DNA of 5,121 nt, taken from the NCBI GenBank assembly GCA_013696265.1, contig JACCYX010000532.1:1-5121 (forward strand), given 5' to 3'. The notes below the pieces were generated by a model, which was given only the letters and a program-made list of their open reading frames with translations, searched no databases and was not told the DNA's origin. Position numbers and translations under genes: made by a program. The DNA is from Chloroflexia bacterium. GTDB lineage: Bacteria > Chloroflexota > Chloroflexia > Thermomicrobiales > UBA6265. Numbering within the stretch: position 1 is the stretch's first letter; each line of letters opens with the position of its first letter. Below, one piece after another: positions 1 through 4,994 of the stretch.

Positions 1-60
1 GCGATGCGATTGGCCGCGCATCCTGTCGCCACGTGGAGTCCATGCCGGTATCGGCGCATC

Positions 61-152
61 GCGGGAGGGTCTCACGCTGCGCTCTGGACAGGCGCCCGCG
101 GACAAGAACGGGGAAGCGAAAGGTGCCGTTTATGGTCCGCTAGCCCTCCCCC
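61..152. repeat. GGGAGGG/CCCTCCC-ended repeat unit, copy A
   Basis: This 92-bp unit begins GCGGGAGGG and ends CGCTAGCCCTCCCCC, so its ends are short imperfect terminal inverted repeats. Its right end matches copy C (2735-2748, inverted) over 14 of 14 bp (CGCTAGCCCTCCCC) and copy B (2936-2950, direct) over 14 of 15 bp. The interiors do not align well by eye. The unit begins 18 nt beyond the stop codon of the leftward hydrolase gene, so it would lie in that transcript's 3' region. No gene is convincing in bases 1-170: several frames are open by GC bias, but none shows a recognisable domain. A REP/BIME-like or MITE-like short dispersed repeat is the best description. Confidence 0.55.
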
Positions 153-170
153 ACGAGCCGTGTTCAATGA

Positions 171-1127
171 TCACGCTTTTCCTTCACCTCGTTTGCTCAA
201 ATATCTTTCCAGGCCCATCGCGGCCAGCACGTCGGGGTTGGCCAGGTTCAGGCGGCGCATCATGAGGTCGGTGGCCGCATCGCCGATTTTCCGCCGCTGA
301 AAGGCGTCGAACCTCCGGGTCATCGCCGTGGTATCGCTGATCTCATCCCCAGCGGCCTCGCCCATCGCCACCAACTCGCGCACCCGGGGCATCACCTGGT
401 CGAGATGCCACGCCGGATCCTCGTAGACCCCGAAGTGGGTCAGGGCGATCCGTGCCGGCGCTAAGGCGCGCATCGTGGCGATGCTTCCCTCCCACGCTTC
501 CGGGTCGAATTCCGGCGGCGGGATCGGCGCCGCTACGAAGTCGCTGCCCGGCATCCGGATCCCGCCCGTGTCGCCGGCAAACAGGGTCCGTGATTGCTCA
601 TCGAAGATGACGGCGTGGTGCGAGGCGTGGCCGGGCGTGAACGCGATCCGCAACGATCGTTTCCCCACCGCCAGGGTTTCGCCATCCCGGAGCAGATCGA
701 CCCGGTCTTCCGGTACCCCGGCGATCTCCCCCCACAGCCGGTCCATGTCGTCGCCGTAGATGCGGGCGGCGCTGCGCACGAGCCGCTCCGGCTCGATCAG
801 GTGCGGCGCCCCGACCGGATGGACCGAAACCCGCACGTTTGGATACTTGCGGGCGATCACGCCGGCCGCGCCGGAATGGTCGAGGTGGATGTGAGTGACG
901 ATGATCCGGTTCACGTCCCGAAGGTCGTAGCCGGCCGCCGTGATCCCCCGTTCGAGGTTGTCCAGGCAGGTCGAGGGCCCGGTTTCGATCAGCGCCAGTT
1001 GGCTTCCAACGTCGACCAGGTAGGCGGCGATCACGTGGCTGGTATCGAGAAATCCTAGATCGATGACCGAAAAACCATCGGCCTTGAGGCGCGTTTCCAG
1101 GCTGTCGTGATGATCGTTTCGGCTCAT
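171..1127 (-). CDS. MBL-fold metallo-hydrolase (GloB-like, COG0491 type)
   Basis: This is a complete 318-residue metallo-beta-lactamase-fold hydrolase. The two-metal site is intact: the T-H-x-H-x-D-H motif gives His79, His81, Asp83 and His84, followed by His167 in TPGH, Asp186 in AGDTG and His231 in THFG. In this family these residues bind two metal ions, usually zinc, that activate water for hydrolysis. About 80 residues follow the last ligand and look helical, as in MBL members with a C-terminal substrate-covering domain. There is no signal peptide, so it is probably cytosolic. The ATG is preceded by AGGGA (complement of 1137-1141) at 9-nt spacing. The gene is divergent from the HTH-PIN cluster and is probably monocistronic. 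The substrate cannot be told from sequence: thioesters, lactones or phosphodiesters are all possible. Nothing specifically suggests a true beta-lactamase. Confidence 0.93.
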   Translation of the reverse strand: MSRNDHHDSLETRLKADGFSVIDLGFLDTSHVIAAYLVDVGSQLALIETGPSTCLDNLERGITAAGYDLRDVNRIIVTHIHLDHSGAAGVIARKYPNVRVSVHPVGAPHLIEPERLVRSAARIYGDDMDRLWGEIAGVPEDRVDLLRDGETLAVGKRSLRIAFTPGHASHHAVIFDEQSRTLFAGDTGGIRMPGSDFVAAPIPPPEFDPEAWEGSIATMRALAPARIALTHFGVYEDPAWHLDQVMPRVRELVAMGEAAGDEISDTTAMTRRFDAFQRRKIGDAATDLMMRRLNLANPDVLAAMGLERYLSKRGEGKA

Positions 1128-1136
1128 TCGCGGGCA

Positions 1137-1141
1137 TCCCT
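1137..1141 (-). promoter_or_regulatory. Ribosome binding site of the MBL hydrolase
   Basis: AGGGA on the minus strand lies 9 nt before the ATG at 1127 and supports that start. Another ATG overlapping this site (minus strand, 1137) opens a different frame that encodes no recognisable domain. Confidence 0.5.
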
Positions 1142-1221
1142 GCGGCTAGACAATCGACCGTGAATGGGCTCCCGGAAGAGGCCTGGCTATCGCGTTTCCA
1201 TCATCGACTTCCGGTGCGGGG

Positions 1222-1249
1222 TTGTCGAGCGTACCCGAATATGGATACC
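1222..1249 (+). promoter_or_regulatory. Possible sigma70-type promoter for the HTH-PIN cluster
   Basis: TTGTCG (1222-1227) and GATACC (1244-1249) are 16 bp apart, and the surrounding bases 1239-1251 are AT-rich for this window. The match to the -35/-10 consensus is partial. The region separates two divergent genes, so promoters in both directions are expected here. I could not pick out a convincing one for the leftward gene. Confidence 0.2.
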
Positions 1250-1269
1250 ATGTTGTCGTATGCAACGCA

Positions 1270-1282
1270 CTGCCAGCGGCAG
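1270..1282. repeat. Short perfect dyad CTGCC-agc-GGCAG
   Basis: A 5-bp perfect inverted repeat with a 3-nt centre, in the divergent intergenic region. It has the same 3-nt centre as the dyad at 1311-1325 but a different sequence. It could be a half of a regulatory region, or chance in GC-rich DNA. Confidence 0.25.
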
Positions 1283-1310
1283 CCCGAACGGCGGTCGCCC
1301 TTGATCGTTG

Positions 1311-1325
1311 AACCCGGCGCGGGTT
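1311..1325. promoter_or_regulatory. Candidate operator dyad upstream of the HTH gene
   Basis: AACCCG-gcg-CGGGTT is a perfect 6-bp inverted repeat around a 3-nt centre. It ends 18 nt before the proposed start codon at 1344. Antitoxins with DNA-binding domains often repress their own operon from such a site, so autoregulation by the HTH protein is a reasonable inference. No binding site for this protein is known to me. Confidence 0.35.
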
Positions 1326-1343
1326 TCCGCGTCTCCTTACTGC

Positions 1344-1676
1344 ATGGACTTGGACACGATGGAGAACGAACAGGCGCTGCTCAGCGTCGGCGATGCGGCC
1401 CGGCGGCTCGAACGATCTACGGAACAGGTGCGCCGCTACCTTCGTGAAGGCCGGCTCAAGGGTCAGCGGATCGGGGGCCAATGGTTCATCGAGCGCGCGA
1501 CGCTCGACCACTTCGCGGCGGCCACCCGCACCCCGCAGACCTTCGTCCAGCGCCTGGGCAAGGCCTCCGCCGTTCATCCGCTGAACGATGTCATCGGCAT
1601 CGGCAAGGGGGCAGGATCCAACATCGGCGAAGGCAAGCTGGCCTACCGGCTCGCCGCCGCCCGGCGGCGGGCATGA
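1344..1676 (+). CDS. Small HTH_17/excisionase-like DNA-binding protein, putative antitoxin
   Basis: The protein has 110 residues from the ATG at 1344. Residues 11-57 form an excisionase/MerR-type winged helix-turn-helix: LLSVGDAARRL, then STEQVRRYLREGRLKGQRIGGQWF, then IERATLDHF. This is the layout of the HTH_17 family, which binds DNA. A tail (about 62-110) with the segment VIGIGKGAGSN and an Arg-rich end follows; it may contact a partner protein. Neither ATG at 1344 nor ATG at 1359 (105 residues) has a good ribosome site, and a TTG at 1308 (122 residues) is also in frame, so the start is uncertain and a near-leaderless message is possible. The PIN-domain gene begins 40 nt downstream on the same strand, so an antitoxin role is likely. 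A plain transcription regulator, or a phage-derived Xis, is the alternative. Confidence 0.8.
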   Translation: MDLDTMENEQALLSVGDAARRLERSTEQVRRYLREGRLKGQRIGGQWFIERATLDHFAAATRTPQTFVQRLGKASAVHPLNDVIGIGKGAGSNIGEGKLAYRLAAARRRA

Positions 1677-1702
1677 CAGCCGCTGTCCGGAGATGACCAA
1701 CC

Positions 1703-1710
1703 AGGAGAGG
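1703..1710 (+). promoter_or_regulatory. Strong ribosome binding site that fixes the PIN gene start
   Basis: AGGAGAGG lies 6 nt (9 nt from its AGGAG core) before GTG 1717. The upstream in-frame ATG at 1693 has GGAG directly against it with no spacing, which cannot work as a normal site. GTG 1717 is therefore the preferred start. Confidence 0.65.
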
Positions 1711-1716
1711 AACGTC

Positions 1717-2154
1717 GTGGACGCAGAGGAATTGGCGGAAACACCCAACAATGAAGAGACGGCGCCGGATCTCGTGGCGTTCGTCGACTCGTCGGCCATC
1801 GTGGCGATGGTCGACGCCAACGACAACACCCACGGCGCCGCCGTCAGCGCCTACGCGGAACTCCTGCAACAAGGCTACAAGCTCTTCACGACCAACCACG
1901 TCATCGCCGAAACGGTCGATCTGCTGGACGCCGGCGTGGGCCCGGACGTTGCCCGCCGCTGGCTGCGGGACCACCGGTTGTCGATCTACCACGCCGATGA
2001 GCAGGACGAGCGACGAGCCCGGGCGCTCGTGATCAGTTCCCGCAACCCGCGTGGCCTGAGTTATGTCGACGCGGTGAGTCTCGTGGTGATGGAGAAGTTC
2101 GGCGTGGCCGATGCCTTCGCGGTCGATCCGCATTTCCTCAACGAAACCGCCTGA
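1717..2154 (+). CDS. PIN-domain protein, putative VapC-like ribonuclease toxin
   Basis: The protein has 145 residues from GTG 1717. After a 20-residue acidic leader comes a full PIN domain with the four expected acidic residues: Asp24 in AFVDSSAIVA, Glu65 in HVIAETVDLL, Asp118 in LSYVDAVSLV and Asp137 in AFAVDPHF. These coordinate Mg2+/Mn2+ in PIN nucleases, which commonly cut RNA. The length is typical of VapC proteins, and all four residues are present, so it should be active. It follows the HTH gene by 40 nt and precedes the zinc-ribbon gene by 24 nt, consistent with one transcript. The pairing suggests a type II toxin-antitoxin module, although the partner is not one of the common VapB types (AbrB, RHH, Phd). 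Its RNA target is unknown. The acidic N-terminal extension is unusual for VapC. Confidence 0.88.
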   Translation: MDAEELAETPNNEETAPDLVAFVDSSAIVAMVDANDNTHGAAVSAYAELLQQGYKLFTTNHVIAETVDLLDAGVGPDVARRWLRDHRLSIYHADEQDERRARALVISSRNPRGLSYVDAVSLVVMEKFGVADAFAVDPHFLNETA

Positions 2155-2178
2155 CATGGCCAACACCGGAGTTCCGCG

Positions 2179-2673
2179 ATGAGTTCAACCAATACGGCAT
2201 CCACGAGAACCTGCCCGGTGTGCCACGCGCCGAACAGCAACCTCAGTCTCTTCTGCGCCGAGTGCGGCTCCTCGCTGAACGCCCCGGAGGAGGGCGACAC
2301 GGCGGCCTACCGGCCGCTTCCCGCCAGAGATACCGACGACTCCCAGCGGACGGCCGCGTTCAAGCCCGGCTCCTACACCGACGACGCCAGCAATTCGACC
2401 CGGGTAGCGACCGATCCGCCCACAACCGGGTTCACGTCGATGTGGGATGACACCAGTGCCGCGCCAGCCGCATCCCCACCAGGCTGGACGCTAGTGGATG
2501 TGACCTTCCAGCCGGACCCACCGGCGGCGGGTCCCCAGGGCATCCGGGGATTCGTACTGGGGACGATCGCCGTCCTCCTCGTGCTGGCCGTCTTCCTGCT
2601 TTGGACGTGGGCCGCGATCCTGGACGGAGAGACGCGCAACTCGATCCGTGACCTCTTCGGCTTCATCGGGTAA
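2179..2673 (+). CDS. Small zinc-ribbon protein with one C-terminal membrane segment
   Basis: The protein has 164 residues. The N-terminus holds a zinc ribbon, with Cys12-x2-Cys15 and Cys26-x2-Cys29 (CPVC and CAEC), which should bind one zinc. Residues 35-120 are low in complexity, rich in Asp, Pro, Thr and Ala, and probably disordered. They include two copies of a TAA-[YF]-[RK]-P motif at 41-46 and 58-63. A hydrophobic stretch at about 124-147 makes one transmembrane helix, followed by a short polar end. The likely topology is a cytosolic zinc ribbon on a flexible tether. The start is well supported by GGAG (2168-2171), 7 nt before the ATG. It is probably in one operon with the PIN gene. Proteins of this build are widespread and mostly uncharacterised, so no function is assigned. 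Confidence 0.82.
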   Translation: MSSTNTASTRTCPVCHAPNSNLSLFCAECGSSLNAPEEGDTAAYRPLPARDTDDSQRTAAFKPGSYTDDASNSTRVATDPPTTGFTSMWDDTSAAPAASPPGWTLVDVTFQPDPPAAGPQGIRGFVLGTIAVLLVLAVFLLWTWAAILDGETRNSIRDLFGFIG

Positions 2674-2734
2674 CAGAGACGCTCGCAATGGGTGATCCAC
2701 CAAAGGGCGGATGAACATTTGTGCGGACCGTGTA

Positions 2735-2800
2735 GGGGAGGGCTAGCGAGCCGCGAAGCCGTACGACGCGACGACATCTTGCTCGCCTATGCCCTCCCGC
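2735..2800. repeat. GGGAGGG/CCCTCCC-ended repeat unit, copy C (inverted relative to A and B)
   Basis: This 66-bp unit begins GGGGAGGGCTAGCGAGCC and ends TATGCCCTCCCGC. Its start pairs with the end of copy B (2932-2949): 17 of 18 bp of GGCTCGYTAGCCCTCCCC. Its end pairs perfectly with the start of copy B over 13 bp (2788-2800 with 2881-2893). It lies 61 nt beyond the zinc-ribbon stop and has the same orientation relative to that gene as copy A has to the hydrolase gene. Confidence 0.6.
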
Positions 2801-2880
2801 GATACCACGATGTCGGCCGGTTCGGCATGGCAGCGGTTCAGCGGGGTAGGTAACCAGTGAGTTGTCGGTCCGGGAACCAA

Positions 2881-2950
2881 GCGGGAGGGCATACACGGGC
2901 CAGCACCAAGTTGCCCAGATGTTCTTAAACGGGCTCGTTAGCCCTCCCCC
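2881..2950. repeat. GGGAGGG/CCCTCCC-ended repeat unit, copy B
   Basis: This 70-bp unit begins GCGGGAGGGCATA and ends CGTTAGCCCTCCCCC. It is in direct orientation to copy A and head to head with copy C, with an 80-bp spacer (2801-2880). Together C and B form a large nested inverted repeat of about 216 bp, like a BIME pair. I see no gene in 2674-3259. Short open frames there have no domain, no ribosome site and overlap these repeats. Confidence 0.6.
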
Positions 2951-3013
2951 TACGACATCGGGATACATGGCGGTCCGCTCAATTCATGTGCATCACTCAT
3001 CACTTCCGGAGTC

Positions 3014-3043
3014 CGCAAGCCAGAGTTCGGACCACGGCTTGCG
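3014..3043. repeat. 8-bp perfect inverted repeat upstream of the GGT-family gene
   Basis: CGCAAGCC (3014-3021) and GGCTTGCG (3036-3043) are perfect inverted copies with a 14-nt centre. The right arm overlaps the possible -35 element at 3039-3044, so this could be a repressor operator. There is no T-run after it, which argues against an intrinsic terminator. Confidence 0.4.
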
Positions 3044-3066
3044 CTTGACCGGGTTTGCGGCACAAT
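3039..3066 (+). promoter_or_regulatory. Possible promoter for the GGT-family gene
   Basis: TTGCGC (3039-3044) and CACAAT (3061-3066) are 16 bp apart. A better -35-like hexamer, TTGACC, sits at 3045-3050 but lacks a -10 at suitable distance. If this promoter is used, the message would have a leader of about 190 nt containing the palindrome at 3107-3219. Confidence 0.25.
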
Positions 3067-3106
3067 GGGGCGGCCACTGGCCCTGACGTAGCGGCCACAA
3101 TATGGT

Positions 3107-3219
3107 TGTCATTCCGAGCTTGCGAGGAATCCCCCGGCGCAGCCGCTACGTGGCAACCAGGGTACCGGCTGCGCCGTATCCAGCGGGGCCGGGATGTTTC
3201 GCTGGCGCTCAACATGACA
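3107..3219. repeat. 113-bp imperfect palindrome of the TGTCATTCCGAGC family (MITE/REP-like)
   Basis: The left arm begins TGTCATTCCGAGC and runs through GAGGAATCCC. The right arm (3191-3219) begins GGGATGTTTCGC and ends GCTCAACATGACA. These pair with several mismatches and have perfect TGTCAT/ATGACA tips. Inside is a perfect 10-bp stem, GGCGCAGCCG (3136-3145) with CGGCTGCGCC (3166-3175). I recall closely similar TGTCATTC...GAGCG...GAATC palindromes scattered between genes in many bacterial genomes. It carries no coding capacity, so any movement would need an enzyme supplied elsewhere. Confidence 0.65.
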
Positions 3220-3246
3220 GATGTGGAGTGACAGTGACCAAGTAAT

Positions 3247-3251
3247 AGGAG
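3247..3251 (+). promoter_or_regulatory. Ribosome binding site that fixes the GGT-family start
   Basis: AGGAG lies 8 nt before ATG 3260. An in-frame ATG 39 nt upstream (3221) directly abuts the palindrome, has no ribosome site, and would add 13 residues unlike the family. ATG 3260 is therefore preferred. Confidence 0.7.
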
Positions 3252-3259
3252 CGAGCCCG

Positions 3260-4933
3260 ATGATCGGATTCCCGAGCGCAACGACGACCGACCAGACGTG
3301 GGCACGGCGACGGCCATTTCCCCTTTACGCCGAACACGGCATGGTCGCCGCCGCCCACCCCCTGACCGCCGAGGCGGGCCTGCATGTGCTCAGGCAAGGC
3401 GGGAACGCGATCGACGCGGCGGTCGCCGCCGGTCTCGTGGCGGCCGTCGTCATGCCGGAAATGTGCGGCCTGGGCGGTGACCTCTTCGCGGTGATCCACA
3501 TGCCTGGAGTCCGGGGTGGGTCCGGCGAAACCGTGTCGGTGCAGGGCAGCGGCATCTCGCCGCGCGGCGCCTCGATCGAACAGATGCGCGCCCACGGCGA
3601 CGAGAACGGCACGCAGATGCCGTACCAGGGACCGCTCTCGATCTCGGTCCCCGGCATGGTCGATGCCTACGAGCAACTCCTGAACCGGTACGGCACGAAA
3701 TCGTTCGCGGAAGTGGCTGAAACGGCGATCACCCATTCCCGCGACGGCTTCATCCTCCAGCCGCTCGGGGCCGGGTCGATCGCTGGCAACGCCAACATCC
3801 TGGCCCGGGACGCGGCCGCCGCCGCGATCTTCCTCCCGGAAGGACAACCACTCCAGGCGGGACAGCGCCTTCGCCAGGAGGACCTCGGACGCACGATCGA
3901 GACGATCGCCACGGATGGCGCGGAGACGTTCTATCGCGGCGAGATCGCCAAGCGGATCACCGCCTACCTGGCGTCGGTCGGCGGCGCGCTGACGATGGAC
4001 GACTTCGCCGATCACGAAACCGACATCGGCGCCCCGCTCCAGACGGTCTACCGCGGCCACACCGTCTACCAGACGGCGATCCCCTCCCAGGGCCTGATCC
4101 TGCTCGAAGCCCTCAACATCATCGCGAACGAAGAGATCGACGATCCGCTCTCGGCCGACGCGATCCACCTGATGGTCGAGGCCAAGAAGCTTGCCTACGC
4201 CGACCGGCTGGGCCACGCCGCCGACGCCGCCTTCCACCAGACTCCGCTGGAGAAGCTGCTTTCCCCTGAGTGGGGCAAGCAGCGGTACGCCGACATCGAC
4301 CCAAGCCGGTCCGCTACCACCGTCCCCCTAGGACAGCTCCAGGACGGCGACACCACCTACCTCAGCGTCACCGACGGGCAAGGCGCGATGGTGTCGCTGA
4401 TCCAGTCGGTGTCGAGCGCGTTCGGCTCGTGCGTGGTGGGGGGCGACACCGGCGTGGTGCTCAACAACCGGGTCGGGCGCGGGTTCACGCTGGAAGAAGG
4501 GCACGTCAACCAGTACGCGCCGGGCAAGAAAACGATGCACACCCTCAACTGCTACCTGATCGCCGATCCCCTGGGTCGGCCGGTCCTCGTCGGCGGCACG
4601 CCCGGCGGCGACGGGCAGCCGCAGTGGAACATGCAGGCGATCAGCGGCATGCTCGACGGCGGGCTCGACGCACAGGCGGCGATCGAGATGCCGCGCTGGA
4701 CGAGCTGGCCGGGCACCGATCCCGCCGGGATCGCCAACCCATTCGAACTCAGGATCGAGGATCGGATGCCGGCGGACGTGGTTGCGCAACTCGAAGCGCG
4801 CGGTCACCTGGTGCGGCTCCAGGGCGGCTGGAACGGCGGCGGCTCACTCCAGACCATCGCCCGCGACCCGGAGACCGGCGTCCTGATCGGCGGCACCGAC
4901 TCGCGCGTCGAAGGCATGGTGCTGGGGTTCTAG
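3260..4933 (+). CDS. Gamma-glutamyltransferase-family Ntn-hydrolase (GGT-like, substrate uncertain)
   Basis: This is a complete 557-residue precursor. GGT-family enzymes cut themselves before a catalytic Thr, which here is Thr365 in GDTTYLSVTD, giving subunits of about 364 and 193 residues. Other family marks are HPLTAEAGLHVLRQGGNAIDAAVAA (33-57), CGLGGDLF (69-76), FGSCVVGGDTGVVLNN (388-403) and the oxyanion-loop PGG (448-450) in GGTPGGDGQPQ. Aligned by eye with E. coli GGT, the residues that grip the gamma-glutamyl group differ: there is no Arg at the Arg114 motif (GSGISPRGAS instead), NNRVGRGF replaces NNQMDDF, and KTMHTL replaces the Ser462-Ser463 region. It resembles the YwrD-like and oxamate-amidohydrolase-like branch more than classical GGT. 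There is no signal peptide, whereas many GGTs are exported, so it is probably cytosolic. An amidase on a non-glutamyl substrate is plausible. The family call is firm; the reaction is not. Confidence 0.93.
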   Translation: MIGFPSATTTDQTWARRRPFPLYAEHGMVAAAHPLTAEAGLHVLRQGGNAIDAAVAAGLVAAVVMPEMCGLGGDLFAVIHMPGVRGGSGETVSVQGSGISPRGASIEQMRAHGDENGTQMPYQGPLSISVPGMVDAYEQLLNRYGTKSFAEVAETAITHSRDGFILQPLGAGSIAGNANILARDAAAAAIFLPEGQPLQAGQRLRQEDLGRTIETIATDGAETFYRGEIAKRITAYLASVGGALTMDDFADHETDIGAPLQTVYRGHTVYQTAIPSQGLILLEALNIIANEEIDDPLSADAIHLMVEAKKLAYADRLGHAADAAFHQTPLEKLLSPEWGKQRYADIDPSRSATTVPLGQLQDGDTTYLSVTDGQGAMVSLIQSVSSAFGSCVVGGDTGVVLNNRVGRGFTLEEGHVNQYAPGKKTMHTLNCYLIADPLGRPVLVGGTPGGDGQPQWNMQAISGMLDGGLDAQAAIEMPRWTSWPGTDPAGIANPFELRIEDRMPADVVAQLEARGHLVRLQGGWNGGGSLQTIARDPETGVLIGGTDSRVEGMVLGF

Positions 4934-4934
4934 A

Positions 4935-4965
4935 GGCGCTGCGCGCCGGTCCGAGACGAGCTCGG
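4935..4965. terminator. Weak hairpins between convergent genes
   Basis: GGCGC-tgc-GCGCC (4935-4947) begins directly after the GGT-family stop, followed by CCGAG-acgag-CTCGG (4951-4965). Both are perfect 5-bp stems. Neither is followed by a T-run, so intrinsic termination is uncertain, but the position between two convergent genes fits. Confidence 0.3.
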
Positions 4966-4994
4966 CACCCCTAAGGCTTGACTGTGGCGAGCAC

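Noticed and set aside
4..300. Plus-strand open frame at the left edge
   Set aside because: It crosses the repeat unit and the end of the hydrolase gene, is rich in Arg/Ser/Ala/Pro, and has no ribosome site or domain. A real gene tail in bases 1-140 cannot be excluded, but nothing supports it.
594..1058. Plus-strand open frame opposite the MBL hydrolase
   Set aside because: The opposite strand encodes a full metal-binding hydrolase; this frame has no domain and no ribosome site.
171..1127. Antibiotic-resistance beta-lactamase
   Set aside because: The fold signature is shared by a very large hydrolase superfamily. There is no export signal, and the long C-terminal region fits housekeeping MBL hydrolases better.
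1146..2166. Minus-strand open frames over the HTH and PIN genes (1146-1829 and 1591-2166)
   Set aside because: They run against genes with recognised domains and intact active-site residues. Composition is shadow-like and they would merge unrelated intergenic and coding DNA.
2801..2880. tRNA or small structured RNA between repeat copies C and B
   Set aside because: A GGTTC-like patch is present, but no cloverleaf arms can be built; only a 4-bp stem (2816-2826) was seen.
2735..2950. CRISPR-like array
   Set aside because: Only two units here and they are inverted to each other, with variable interiors. There are no regularly spaced direct repeats and no cas gene.
2663..3086. Short open frames across the repeat-rich gap (minus 2663-2968, plus 2862-3086)
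   Set aside because: They are made largely of the repeat units, lack ribosome sites and show no domain.
3209..4237. Long minus-strand open frame (342 codons) opposite the GGT-family gene
   Set aside because: It lies codon-for-codon against a clearly real gene, is very rich in Arg/Gly/Asp/Val as expected for an antisense shadow in high-GC DNA, has no recognisable domain, and starts inside the palindromic repeat.
4270..4974. Plus-strand open frame (234 codons) within and past the GGT-family 3' end
   Set aside because: It overlaps the catalytic part of the GGT-family gene in another frame and is mostly Arg/Pro/Ala, the usual high-GC shadow pattern.
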